In this document: positions 51,589 through 60,555 of the stretch, one piece after another
Numbering within the stretch: position 1 is the stretch's first letter
Layout of the letters: each line of letters starts with the position of its first letter
From: Rikenellaceae bacterium
GTDB lineage: Bacteria; Bacteroidota; Bacteroidia; Bacteroidales; Rikenellaceae
NCBI GenBank assembly: GCA_015059865.1
Contig: SUZP01000001.1
Span: 34,453-98,452 of the forward strand
Direction: 5' to 3'
Length of the DNA: 64,000 nt
Translations under genes and position numbers: made by a program
The notes under the pieces: generated by a model
The model's input: the letters and a program-made list of their open reading frames with translations, nothing else
Database searches by the model: none
Told to the model about the DNA's origin: nothing

Positions 51589-52806
51589 TTATTTCAGCAT
51601 CGAAACGGCTCTTTTAACTGCTTTTACGAGTGCGTCAATATCTTCTTTGTTTGTGTAGAGTGCAATCGAGGCACGAACAACGCCGTTTGTACCGTAGCGA
51701 GCCATAACAGGCTCGGCGCAGTGGTGTCCCGTACGCACCGCCACACCCATCTTGTCGAGAATCATTCCTATATCGTAGTGGTCGCAACCCTCAACATTAA
51801 ATGAAATAATCGGAGCCTTGCCCTCCGTAGTGCCATATATGCGCAATCCCTCAATCTGCAACAACTGTTCAGTGGCGTAGTTGAGCATCGCTCTCTCGTG
51901 CTTCGCAACCTCCTCAGCATTGAGCGACTGCAAAAACTTTATCGCCTCCGCCAATCCCACAGCAGCGATATAATTAGATGTTCCCGCCTCGAATTTGAGT
52001 GGCAGAGGCGCGTATGTAGTCTTTGCAAAGGTTACCTTATCGACCATATCGCCACCGCCCATATATGGCGGCATCTTGTCGAGCAGTTCGCGCTTGCCGT
52101 ATAATACACCTATGCCCGTAGGACCATATAGTTTGTGTCCGGAAAATGCGTAGAAGTCGCAATCGAGAGCCTTTACATCTACCCCACCATGAACAACGCC
52201 CTGACAGCCATCAACCACAACGACAGCACCCACCGAGTGCGCCTTTGCGATAATTGTTGCGAGGTCGGGGCAAGTACCGAGCGTATTCGATGCCTGCGTA
52301 ACCGCAACAACCTTTGTGCGCTCGTCAATAAGGGTATCGAGTGCATCGAGTTCCAATGCGCCACTATCATCAACCGGAACTACTCGCAGCTCTGCCCCCT
52401 TACGCTCCGTAGCCAACTGCCAAGGCACGATATTCGAGTGGTGTTCGATATGGCTGACAACGATATTGTCGCCCTCGTGCAAGTTGCGCTCGCACCAGCT
52501 CGCAGCCACCAAGTTCAGCGACATCGTAGCACCCGAAGTAAATACCACCTCCTCGCGGCACTCCGCACCGATAAACTGGCGCACCACCTCTCTTGCCTCC
52601 TCGTATCGTGCGGTCATCTCCTCCGACAAGAGATGCACGCCACGATGGATATTGGCGTTGTCGTGCAGGAGTAGCTCCGACATCTTCTCCACCACACAAC
52701 GCGGCTTCTGTGCCGTAGCTCCGCTATCGAGGTATACCAGCCTCTTGCCATAGACCTCGCGCTCCAATATCGGGAACTCCTTGCGTATTTCCTCTACATC
52801 AAACAT
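51589..52806 (-). CDS. sufS: Cysteine desulfurase SufS
   Basis: A 405-aa PLP enzyme that takes sulfur from cysteine for Fe-S cluster assembly. FPILEREVYGKRLVYLDSGA at the start, the PLP lysine in FSGHKLYGPTGIGVLYG and the active-site cysteine in RTGHHCAEPVMARYG mark the SufS (group II) type. SufE or SufU, the usual sulfur-relay partner, is not in this operon. It is 7 nt after sufD. Confidence 0.96.
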   Translation of the reverse strand: MFDVEEIRKEFPILEREVYGKRLVYLDSGATAQKPRCVVEKMSELLLHDNANIHRGVHLLSEEMTARYEEAREVVRQFIGAECREEVVFTSGATMSLNLVAASWCERNLHEGDNIVVSHIEHHSNIVPWQLATERKGAELRVVPVDDSGALELDALDTLIDERTKVVAVTQASNTLGTCPDLATIIAKAHSVGAVVVVDGCQGVVHGGVDVKALDCDFYAFSGHKLYGPTGIGVLYGKRELLDKMPPYMGGGDMVDKVTFAKTTYAPLPLKFEAGTSNYIAAVGLAEAIKFLQSLNAEEVAKHERAMLNYATEQLLQIEGLRIYGTTEGKAPIISFNVEGCDHYDIGMILDKMGVAVRTGHHCAEPVMARYGTNGVVRASIALYTNKEDIDALVKAVKRAVSMLK

Positions 52807-52813
52807 TTCCGAA

Positions 52814-53632
52814 TTATCCGTTTAATCTTTTTGAAAGCTCTTCGGTTAGGTGGTTGCGCAGAGCCTCAACATCGCACTTTGCCACAACATCGCCCACAAA
52901 ACCCTCCAACATCAGCCTTTCGGCACTCTCCTCAGAGATACCGCGCTGACGCATATAGTATATCGCCTGCTCGTCAAGTTGTCCTACGGTCGAGCCGTGC
53001 GAACACTTCACATCGTCGGCGTAAATCTCCAACTGCGGCTCGGACACTACGCGACCTGCACCGAGTTCGATATTTCTATTCAACTGCTTGGCATCGGTGC
53101 GCTGTGCATCTTGCGCCACATAGACCAAACCCTTAAACTCTGCAACGGCTCTGCCCGAAGCTACGCTCTTAATGGTCGAGTCGCTCTTGCAATCTGCAAC
53201 ATTGTGGCGTGTAACGAGCGACAACACTGCGTGGTCAAAGCCCCCTGCCACCACCGCCGTATTCATCACAAACGATGAATGCGGAGCGTTGAGCAAAGTT
53301 TCGTAGGCAGCGTGCGCTCCTCGCAACATCACAGTCGTAACATTGCACTCGCTCGCCTCGCCCTGCTCTATCGTGAGCGACACATACTTCTCCGAAGCAT
53401 AGACCTCCGTAAGCGACACCTGCGCGTGCGGAGCAAGGCACAGAGTCAAAGCGCACTCCTTCGCATCATCGTGCCACACCACGAGCGACACCCTCTGCGA
53501 GGTTGCAACCTCAATTTCGCCCTTGCGCGGATTTACGACAACGAGAGGTAGCGACAAGTCGCACTTGTCGTCAATGCGCCCAACCTTCATCTCGCGCAAC
53601 ACCCCCTCTGCTATTAACTCTCGAACAGCCAT
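52814..53632 (-). CDS. sufD: Fe-S assembly scaffold subunit SufD
   Basis: A 272-aa protein with the right-handed beta-helix core shared by SufB/SufD (SYL... region CNVTTVMLRGAHAAYETLLN) and the conserved end: LEIYADDVKCSHGSTVGQLD, EQAIYYMRQRGISEESAERL. It partners SufB and SufC; the conserved His of CSHGSTVG is present. Shorter than E. coli SufD (423 aa) but usual for Bacteroidetes. Position between sufC and sufS, 3 nt after sufC. Confidence 0.93.
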   Translation of the reverse strand: MAVRELIAEGVLREMKVGRIDDKCDLSLPLVVVNPRKGEIEVATSQRVSLVVWHDDAKECALTLCLAPHAQVSLTEVYASEKYVSLTIEQGEASECNVTTVMLRGAHAAYETLLNAPHSSFVMNTAVVAGGFDHAVLSLVTRHNVADCKSDSTIKSVASGRAVAEFKGLVYVAQDAQRTDAKQLNRNIELGAGRVVSEPQLEIYADDVKCSHGSTVGQLDEQAIYYMRQRGISEESAERLMLEGFVGDVVAKCDVEALRNHLTEELSKRLNG

Positions 53633-53635
53633 TGC

Positions 53636-54388
53636 CTACTCCTTATAGTCGTTAATCAACCAATCGTAGCCCTCTTTTTCGAGCTTCAACGCTAACGACT
53701 TGTCGCCCGAATAGATAATCTTGCCCTTGTACAACACATGCACAAAGTCAGGCACGATATAATCCAACAAACGCTGGTAGTGGGTAATCACCACCGTAGC
53801 GTTCTCAGGTGTGTGCAACTTCGTAACTCCCGTAGCGACAATTCGCAAGGCGTCAATATCCAATCCCGAATCGGTCTCGTCAAGGATAGCCAACTTCGGG
53901 TCGAGCATCGCCATCTGAAAAATCTCGTTTTTCTTCTTCTCGCCACCCGAAAAACCAACATTTACGGCACGCGAGGTCATCTTGGCATCGAGCTCCACAA
54001 CCTTCGCCTTCTCGCGCATCATCTTCAAAAATTCGGCTGCGGTGAGTGGCTCCTCGCCACGCGACTTGCGCTGCTCATTTACGGCAATCTTCATAAAGTT
54101 TGCCATCGTAACACCCGGAATCTCCACCGGATATTGAAAACCGAGGAACAAGCCCTTTCTTGCTCTCTCCTCAATGGACATATCGCGCAAGTCCTCGCCC
54201 TCAAACGACAACTCGTCAGCCTCAACCGTAAACTTATCGCTACCGGCAATCACCGATGCAAGGGTACTCTTTCCCGAGCCGTTAGGTCCCATTATGGCGT
54301 GCACCTCGCCCGCCTTAACCTCGAAGTCTATACCTCGAAGAATCTCCTTGCCATCGACCGATGCGTGCAAATTCTTAATTTTAAGCAT
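53636..54388 (-). CDS. sufC: Fe-S assembly ATPase SufC
   Basis: A 250-aa soluble ABC ATPase: Walker A MGPNGSGKSTLASVI, signature VGFSGGEKKKNEIFQMAML, Walker B LAILDETDSGLDIDAL. It powers the conformational change of SufBCD during cluster assembly. Its start follows, in the transcript, a 160-bp insert that separates it from sufB and carries the third mini-array core 20 nt before the ATG. Confidence 0.97.
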   Translation of the reverse strand: MLKIKNLHASVDGKEILRGIDFEVKAGEVHAIMGPNGSGKSTLASVIAGSDKFTVEADELSFEGEDLRDMSIEERARKGLFLGFQYPVEIPGVTMANFMKIAVNEQRKSRGEEPLTAAEFLKMMREKAKVVELDAKMTSRAVNVGFSGGEKKKNEIFQMAMLDPKLAILDETDSGLDIDALRIVATGVTKLHTPENATVVITHYQRLLDYIVPDFVHVLYKGKIIYSGDKSLALKLEKEGYDWLINDYKE

Positions 54389-54401
54389 ATTTTCTTTTTT
54401 T

Positions 54402-54484
54402 TGCTTCGCGAACTCCTACCCTTATCACGGCGCAACTTTTTTAGGGGTTGTTAGAGGTTATTAAGGGTTATTAGGGGTGCGCTG
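54402..54484 (-). repeat. Hairpin mini-array with conserved core, copy 3 (upstream of sufC)
   Basis: Read on the minus strand: units ACCCCTAATAA, CCCTTAATAA, CCTCTAACAA, CCCCTAAAAAA, then the core TTGCGCCGTGATAAGGGTAG plus GAGTTCGCG, ending about 20 nt before the sufC ATG. The spacers between units are lost compared with copies 1 and 2. Confidence 0.7.
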
Positions 54485-54547
54485 AAAGTAATTCTTAATT
54501 TTTAATTCTTAATTTTTAATTCTTAATTTTTAATTTGGATTTGGCGT

Positions 54548-55999
54548 TTAGCCTACGCTGCCTTCAAGGCTGATGGATAACAGTTTTTGGGCCTCCACCG
54601 CAAACTCCATCGGCAACTTCGCCAACACCTCACGGGCATATCCTCCAACAATCAAGCCCACTGCATCCTCGGTCGAAAGACCTCGTTGGTTGCAATAGAA
54701 CAACTGCTCCTCCGAGATTTTCGAGGTTGTAGCCTCGTGTTCGAGTTGAGCCGACGAGTTGCGACAATCGACCGTAGGGAAGGTATGCGCTCCACACTTG
54801 TCGCCAATAAGCAACGAGTCGCACTGCGAGTAGTTGCGGGCATTATCCGCCTTCGGCATAACCTTAACCAAGCCACGATAGGCATTTTGCGACTGCCCTG
54901 CCGAGATACCCTTCGACACAATACGGCTGCGAGTATTGCGACCAATGTGTATCATCTTTGTTCCCGTATCTGCCTGCTGGAAGTTGTTGGTCATTGCCAC
55001 CGAGTAGAACTCGCCTACCGAGTTGTCGCCCATAAGCACACAGCTCGGATATTTCCAAGTTATCGCCGAGCCTGTTTCTACCTGAGTCCAGAAGAGGTGG
55101 GCATTCTCCTTGCAAAGACCTCGCTTGGTTACGAAGTTGTAGATACCGCCCTTACCCTCCTTGTCGCCCGGGTACCAATTCTGCACTGTCGAGTACTTAA
55201 CCTCGGCATCTCTCTCTACAACAATCTCGACCACTGCGGCGTGCAGTTGGTTTTCGTCACGCTGCGGAGCAGTACAGCCCTCCAAGTAACTTACATACGC
55301 CCCCTCGTCAGCCACAATCAGCGTACGCTCGAACTGACCTGTACCCTGCGCATTGATGCGGAAGTAGGTGGAGAGCTCCACCGGGCAACGCACCCCCTTC
55401 GGGATATAGCAGAATGAGCCGTCAGAAAAGACCGCCGTATTCAGTGCTGCGTAGAAGTTGTCGGCATACGGCACTACCGAGCCGAGATACTTGCGCACCA
55501 ACTCTGGGTACTCGCGTATCGCCTCCGAGATTGGGCAGAAGATAATACCCTTCTCCGCCAACGCCTCTTGGAAGGTGGTCTTTACCGACACCGAGTCGAA
55601 TACCGCATCGACAGCCACACCCGCCAAGACCTTCTGCTCATCGAGTGGAATACCGAGCTTGTCGAATGTAGCTTTGAGTTCGGGGTCTACCTCGTCCATC
55701 GAAGCGAGTTGCTTCTTCTTTTTAGGTGCAGCGAAGTAGATAATGTCGTTGAAATCTATCTCCGGAATATCGAGATGCCCCCATGTCGGGTGCTTCATCG
55801 TGAGCCAATGGCGATAGGCCTTCAAGCGGAGTTCGAGCATCCACTCAGGCTCCTCCTTCTTTGCCGAAATAAGGCGTATAACCTCCTCGTTCAGACCTTT
55901 CGGAATAAACTCGGTCTCGATATCGGAGGTGAAGCCGTACTTGTAGTCCGACTCCTCGATTGTGGTCTTAATATCTATATTTTCCTCTCTCATTTTCAT
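54548..55999 (-). CDS. sufB: Fe-S assembly scaffold SufB
   Basis: A 483-aa scaffold on which Fe-S clusters are built. Start moved from 56134 to ATG 55999 (or 55993, [15 protein letters not shown]), because the upstream part of the track frame covers promoter and operator. [60 protein letters not shown] and [17 protein letters not shown] are SufB signatures, with the cluster-related Cys in [16 protein letters not shown]. First gene of the sufBCDS-tmk operon. Confidence 0.96.
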   Translation of the reverse strand: MKMREENIDIKTTIEESDYKYGFTSDIETEFIPKGLNEEVIRLISAKKEEPEWMLELRLKAYRHWLTMKHPTWGHLDIPEIDFNDIIYFAAPKKKKQLASMDEVDPELKATFDKLGIPLDEQKVLAGVAVDAVFDSVSVKTTFQEALAEKGIIFCPISEAIREYPELVRKYLGSVVPYADNFYAALNTAVFSDGSFCYIPKGVRCPVELSTYFRINAQGTGQFERTLIVADEGAYVSYLEGCTAPQRDENQLHAAVVEIVVERDAEVKYSTVQNWYPGDKEGKGGIYNFVTKRGLCKENAHLFWTQVETGSAITWKYPSCVLMGDNSVGEFYSVAMTNNFQQADTGTKMIHIGRNTRSRIVSKGISAGQSQNAYRGLVKVMPKADNARNYSQCDSLLIGDKCGAHTFPTVDCRNSSAQLEHEATTSKISEEQLFYCNQRGLSTEDAVGLIVGGYAREVLAKLPMEFAVEAQKLLSISLEGSVG

Positions 56000-56007
56000 T
56001 GCAAAAG

Positions 56008-56024
56008 TTGTATCATAGATACAA
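56008..56024 (-). promoter_or_regulatory. Perfect 17-bp palindrome between suf promoter and sufB (candidate operator)
   Basis: TTGTATC-ATA-GATACAA, seven-base perfect arms. It lies 5 nt downstream of the -7 box (TATTTTTG, minus, 56037-56030) and about 9 nt before the first sufB ATG, so it would cover the transcription start. A regulator bound here would block initiation. No regulator gene is nearby. Confidence 0.6.
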
Positions 56025-56029
56025 TCGTG

Positions 56030-56037
56030 CAAAAATA
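56030..56037 (-). promoter_or_regulatory. -7 box of the suf operon
   Basis: TATTTTTG on the minus strand. No clear TTTG -33 box 19-20 nt upstream, so an activator may assist. Confidence 0.55.
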
Positions 56038-56039
56038 GT

Positions 56040-56329
56040 GAAAAAAACGGAAAACTAAAAACTTTTTTAGATGGCATTGAATGACAATCGCTCCCTATGG
56101 TCGCCGAATGGCAATGAATAGCATTAAATAACAAGCTGACACTATTATTTTAGGCCATTCAGCACTCCAAAAGAGTGCACATACCATTAAATACCACGCT
56201 ATCATTCGGGTATCGTTTTCGATACCCATGAGGGCAAGGGGGGGGGTGAATAGAGGTTGTTCGCAGCTATAAACTTGTCAGCAAAGAGAGAGAGAGTGTG
56301 TGTGTGAAGAAGCTCTCCACTCTCAATTT
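56040..56329. other. Intergenic region with hairpins, G9 tract and dinucleotide repeats
   Basis: No gene. Contains GCACTC-caaaa-GAGTGC (about 56162), GGGTATCG-tttt-CGATACCC (56208-56227, probable end of the LRR transcript), a run of nine G (56238-56246) and an (AG)n(TG)n tract (about 56285-56306), both prone to slippage, plus loosely repeated CATTAAATAA-type strings. Confidence 0.65.
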
Positions 56330-57649
56330 CTAAAAGTCGGAACCTTCAATATACGAAGAATAATCCTTCCAAAACTCCGCCGACTTATAGTCATCCACCG
56401 AGGCTCTTGGCACATAAATTCGTCGTTCCGAAGCGTTGTTTGTAAACATACCAGCTCCGCCCACCGGTGGGGTCTTGCGCTTGCAATATACACTTGTTAG
56501 CGAGGTGCAATTATAGAATGCATAACTTCCAATCTTGGTAACGCTATTGCCGATTGTAACACTTGTCAGCGAGGAGCAACTATTGAATGCATTATCTCCA
56601 ATCGAAGTAACTTTATCACCAATAGTTATATTTTCCAAATTAGAGCACCTACAAAATGCGCCACTGCCAATCGTAGTAACGCCATCACCCATTACTACAC
56701 TCTTTAATTTACCACACTCATAAAATGCATTATGGCCAATAGAAGTTAGACTATTACCCGTTACCACACTCGTCAATTCACTACATCCATAGAATGAATA
56801 AGTATCAATTAGTTCAACTCTATCTCCCAGCTCTATATTCTTTAATTTACGACATCCATAGAACGCATAGCCATAGATTGCAGTAATACCACCGCCCATT
56901 TCTATACTCTCCAAATTATAGCAATCTATGAATGCCGCATACCTAATCCAAGCGACCCTATCCGGAATAGTTATATGTGACAAACTAACGCAATTCGCAA
57001 ACGCGTAATCATCAATCGACCACACAATTTCACCTATTGTTACATCTGCTAAAGCGGTACAATTTGCAAATGCTCTATCTCCTATATTCTGAACTTTATC
57101 CGGAATTATCACACTCTCTAAACTGCTGCAATTTTCAAATAAGCGAGCCGCAATACTCTCGACACTATTACTTATGGTTACACTTGTCACATTGCGACAA
57201 TTGCTAAAAGCCTCTCTTCCAATCGTCTTAACATTATCGGGTATTGTCAAGGTTATCAAACCGGCGCAATCCTTAAATGCGCGTTCTCCAATCGATGTAA
57301 CGCTACCGGGTATCGTCAGACTTTCCAAGTTGCTACACCCCTCGAATGCACTCATTCGAATTGCTCTGACACGATCCGGTATGGTCACACTCACCAATCT
57401 ATCGCACCCCTCAAACGCGTGCGCTCCAATCGAAAGAAGTGGAGCATCAAAAGTGATCACACCTATGTCATTTTCATAGATATTAGAGACCACATTCACC
57501 TCAAAATCGTTCGTAGAATGAAGATCTATTACCTCACCATCAGATGAGGTATAATAGATGACGCCAACCCCTTTTATAACATCTTCGTCTTCATATTTAT
57601 GGCAAGCCACCGCAAACAAGCAGGCCAACAATAGTACAATTCGCCTCAC
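56330..57649 (-). CDS. BspA-like leucine-rich repeat (LRR_5) lipoprotein
   Basis: A 439-aa surface lipoprotein. GTG start; lipoprotein signal MRRIVLLLACLFAVACHK. After about 70 residues come about 13 tandem repeats of 23 aa of the LRR_5 type (IGDRAFANCTALADVTIGE, IGSGAFCRCSNLENITIGD), then a short end with YCKRKTPPVGGAGMFTN and VPRASVDDYKSAEFWKDYSS, the usual terminal cap. BspA-type proteins bind host matrix or other bacteria. It is more AT-rich in codon choice than its neighbours, which suggests recent transfer or relaxed selection. Own promoter; single gene. Confidence 0.9.
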   Translation of the reverse strand: MRRIVLLLACLFAVACHKYEDEDVIKGVGVIYYTSSDGEVIDLHSTNDFEVNVVSNIYENDIGVITFDAPLLSIGAHAFEGCDRLVSVTIPDRVRAIRMSAFEGCSNLESLTIPGSVTSIGERAFKDCAGLITLTIPDNVKTIGREAFSNCRNVTSVTISNSVESIAARLFENCSSLESVIIPDKVQNIGDRAFANCTALADVTIGEIVWSIDDYAFANCVSLSHITIPDRVAWIRYAAFIDCYNLESIEMGGGITAIYGYAFYGCRKLKNIELGDRVELIDTYSFYGCSELTSVVTGNSLTSIGHNAFYECGKLKSVVMGDGVTTIGSGAFCRCSNLENITIGDKVTSIGDNAFNSCSSLTSVTIGNSVTKIGSYAFYNCTSLTSVYCKRKTPPVGGAGMFTNNASERRIYVPRASVDDYKSAEFWKDYSSYIEGSDF

Positions 57650-57689
57650 AATAATATAAGTTTTAGATTAAACGAGTTGATTGTATAGG

Positions 57690-57721
57690 CAAAGATAGTG
57701 AAAAGTTGGGGACTTTTCAAA
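57690..57721 (-). promoter_or_regulatory. Promoter of the LRR lipoprotein gene
   Basis: Minus strand TTTG (57721-57718), 20 nt, TATCTTTG (57697-57690), about 40 nt before the GTG. Confidence 0.75.
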
Positions 57722-57776
57722 TTAAAAATTAAGAATTGAGAATTAAGGGTTGGATTTGAGGGCTTTTAGCCGTTAG

Positions 57777-59678
57777 CTATTGGCTTTTTATTATCTTTGC
57801 GCCATCGGTCTTGATTGCGCCCTGCTCGACAAGTCGGCGCAGAGCATCCAACACACTCTGCTCGCTGCCCTTTATCTTGGCCACAACCTCCTTTATCGTC
57901 ATCGGCTCGGCCGCAAGCAGCGCGAGAATTTGCGTCTCGAAATCTATGGTCTGCACGCTCTTAGCCTTGCGCCTACGGGCAAGGCAGTTGTCGCAGATGC
58001 CACACGGCTCGGACATCGCATCGCAGAAATATTGTTCGATAATACGGCTGCGACACTCCTCGCTATCGTTGGCGTAGTGGAGCAGATGATTAAATCGCTC
58101 CTTCATCAACTCCTTGCGGCGCGAATAGGTTTCGGGCGCTATATAGATATCGCGAGCAGGCAGTCGCTCCTCGTCAAGAAATATCAGTGGGTCGTGGTTT
58201 GTCGGGATATAGCGAATAACATTGGCACGCCACAGTCGCTTCAAAAATTCGTGTACCTCGGTGTGCGAATATTTCGACACTGTGGCAATCTCCATCTCGT
58301 CAATTGGGCGGAACTCGCTGAAAACACCCGTATAAAGGCGCAATATTGTACGCAGTATATTCTCCTCCTTCTCGCCCTGCAAAGGCACCTGATAGAGTTC
58401 GTCGCGCGTAACCATAAACATCAGTCGCGCAGGGTGTTCGCAATCCTCCACAAGTGTCATATAACCATTTAGTTGCAACAACTTAATAATGTTGTAAACA
58501 ACAACTGTCGGTTGCTTTATATGGCGGCAGAAGTCGTATATATTGAAGACAAACGAAGCCTCCTTGCCATCACCAATTGCCACGCCGAGATAGGAGCATA
58601 GTTCGTGATATACGGATTGGATAAGCGGTATCGGCGGAAACTCCTTCTCGAAGATATCGAGGATGCGCCTATTATCATCTGACGACATCAAGATTACGGC
58701 ATAGCTACGCTCGCCATCGCGCCCTGCGCGGCCAGCCTCCTGATAGTAGGATTCGAGCGAGTCGCTCATTGTGTAGTGGATAACAAAACGCACATCGCGC
58801 TTATCTATGCCCATACCAAAGGCGTTGGTCGCAACCATAATACGGGTTTTGCCACTCACCCACTCATCCTGTCGTGTGGCACGCTCGGTATTCGGCAGTC
58901 CTCCGTGATAAAAGGAGGCAGACTCCCCCTGCTCAACGAGGTAGTTCGCAACCTGCTCGGCACTCTTGCGCATACGCACATAGACAATACCACATCCGGG
59001 TACATTATTTATTATACGCATCAACTGCGACTCCTTGTCGTCGGTTTGGCGCACGCTATACGAAAGGTTGGGGCGCAGGAACGAGGATTGCAAGATATTA
59101 GGCTCGGCAAAGTCGAGCTGCTCCATAATATCTTTCGCTACGCGCGGTGTCGCCGAGGCAGTAAGAGCCAAGACAGGCGTATCGGGCAACACTCTGCGCA
59201 ACTCCTTGATTTTGAGATATGCAGGCCTAAAATCGTAGCCCCACTGCGAGATACAGTGCGCCTCATCCACCGCCAAGAGCGATACATTCATTCTATCTAC
59301 GCGCAGGCGAAACATCTCGCTCGATAGTCGTTCGGGTGCTACATATAGAAATTTAACATCGCCATAGACGCAGTTGTCGAGAGCGATATCTATCTGTCGG
59401 CTTGTCAATCCCGAATGTACAGCCACGGCAGATATGCCCATACGGCGCAGTCTATCCACTTGGTCCTTCATTAGAGCAATAAGAGGCGTTACCACAATAC
59501 ACAAGCCATCGCTTGCGAGCGTCGGAAGCTGGTATATAACCGACTTTCCACCACCCGTAGGCATCAGCACAAGCGTATCACGCCCCGACAGCACCGACTC
59601 TATCGCCTCGCGTTGCATCGGTCGAAACGAGTCGTAGTGCCAATACTTTTTGAGTAGATCGAGTAACTTTTGCTCCAT
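57777..59678 (-). CDS. recQ: ATP-dependent DNA helicase RecQ
   Basis: A 633-aa 3'-5' helicase. Start moved from 59771 to ATG 59678 (MEQKLLDLLKKYWHYDSFRP). Motif I LVLMPTGGGKSVIYQLP, motif II LLAVDEAHCISQWG, aromatic loop DFRPAYLKI, motif VI QEAGRAGRDGERS, then the RecQ zinc cysteines in CRSRIIEQYFC ... EPCGICDNC and a winged-helix. The HRDC domain of E. coli RecQ is missing or much reduced; the end (ILALLAAEPMTIKEVVAKIK) is instead a small helical domain. It is divergent from ispE over 70 bp. Confidence 0.94.
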   Translation of the reverse strand: MEQKLLDLLKKYWHYDSFRPMQREAIESVLSGRDTLVLMPTGGGKSVIYQLPTLASDGLCIVVTPLIALMKDQVDRLRRMGISAVAVHSGLTSRQIDIALDNCVYGDVKFLYVAPERLSSEMFRLRVDRMNVSLLAVDEAHCISQWGYDFRPAYLKIKELRRVLPDTPVLALTASATPRVAKDIMEQLDFAEPNILQSSFLRPNLSYSVRQTDDKESQLMRIINNVPGCGIVYVRMRKSAEQVANYLVEQGESASFYHGGLPNTERATRQDEWVSGKTRIMVATNAFGMGIDKRDVRFVIHYTMSDSLESYYQEAGRAGRDGERSYAVILMSSDDNRRILDIFEKEFPPIPLIQSVYHELCSYLGVAIGDGKEASFVFNIYDFCRHIKQPTVVVYNIIKLLQLNGYMTLVEDCEHPARLMFMVTRDELYQVPLQGEKEENILRTILRLYTGVFSEFRPIDEMEIATVSKYSHTEVHEFLKRLWRANVIRYIPTNHDPLIFLDEERLPARDIYIAPETYSRRKELMKERFNHLLHYANDSEECRSRIIEQYFCDAMSEPCGICDNCLARRRKAKSVQTIDFETQILALLAAEPMTIKEVVAKIKGSEQSVLDALRRLVEQGAIKTDGAKIIKSQ

Positions 59679-59736
59679 AGTTGCGAAGGTAGTGCATTTT
59701 TTTGAAAAAAGGGAATATTTTATCACAAAATATTCG

Positions 59737-59744
59737 TATATTTG
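59737..59744 (+). promoter_or_regulatory. -7 box of ispE, almost leaderless
   Basis: TATATTTG ends 4 nt before the ispE ATG (59749), so transcription should begin at or within a few bases of the start codon. -33 box not clear. Confidence 0.55.
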
Positions 59745-59748
59745 TAGT

Positions 59749-60555
59749 ATGATTTTACACGCCAACTGCAAAATAAATCTCGGACTCGATATTCTCCGTC
59801 GCCGCGAAGATGGCTTTCACGAGCTCGAAACGGTAATGTTGCCCGTACGCGAATTGTACGACACGGTCGAAGTGGAGCGCGCAGAAGAGACAACCTTCGA
59901 ACAGAGTGGTTTGGTGGTCGATTGCAACGCAGAGGATAACCTATGTATGAAGGCCCTACGACTGATGCAACGACTCTATGGCGTTGGCGAGGTGCGCATC
60001 AAGCTCGACAAACAAGTGCCTTTTGGCGCAGGCTTGGGTGGAGGGTCGAGCGATGCTACGGCTATAATCTTAGCGCTGAATGAGCTTTTCGAACTCGGTT
60101 TGAGTGAGGAGCAGTTGATAGAAGTGGCTGCAATGATAGGTAGCGACACCGCCTTTTTTGTACGCAACACACCGCAGTTGTGCACGGGGCGTGGCGAGAA
60201 GATGGAGCCCATCAATTTGCCATTGCAGGGGTACTATATCGCCATCGCAAAGCCCGAAGAGGGAGTATCAACCAAGGAGGCGTATGCCGGGGTAAGGCCT
60301 GCCGTACCGCAGGTGCGATTGGCGGAGGCGTTGAAACGGGCAATTGACGAGTGGCAAGGGGTTGTAAAGAACGACTTTGAGCCCCATATTTTTGAAGCCC
60401 ATCCGATTATTGCGGAGTTGAAACAAAAGATGCTCGAAGCGGGTGCAGTGTATGCCTCGATGTCGGGTTCAGGCTCGGCCGTATTTGGACTCTTCGAGAG
60501 TGTGCCACAGTTAGATATAGAGACTAATATTTATTTAAAAATAGCAAAATTATGA
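59749..60555 (+). CDS. ispE: 4-diphosphocytidyl-2-C-methyl-D-erythritol kinase
   Basis: A 268-aa GHMP kinase of the MEP isoprenoid pathway, which supplies undecaprenyl phosphate and the menaquinone side chain. Start moved from 59650 to ATG 59749 (MILHANCKINLGLDILRRRE): the -7 box lies between. ATP loop VPFGAGLGGGSSDATA (about residue 90) and SMSGSGSAVFGLF are typical. Its last codons overlap the start of the next gene by 4 nt. Confidence 0.95.
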   Translation: MILHANCKINLGLDILRRREDGFHELETVMLPVRELYDTVEVERAEETTFEQSGLVVDCNAEDNLCMKALRLMQRLYGVGEVRIKLDKQVPFGAGLGGGSSDATAIILALNELFELGLSEEQLIEVAAMIGSDTAFFVRNTPQLCTGRGEKMEPINLPLQGYYIAIAKPEEGVSTKEAYAGVRPAVPQVRLAEALKRAIDEWQGVVKNDFEPHIFEAHPIIAELKQKMLEAGAVYASMSGSGSAVFGLFESVPQLDIETNIYLKIAKL

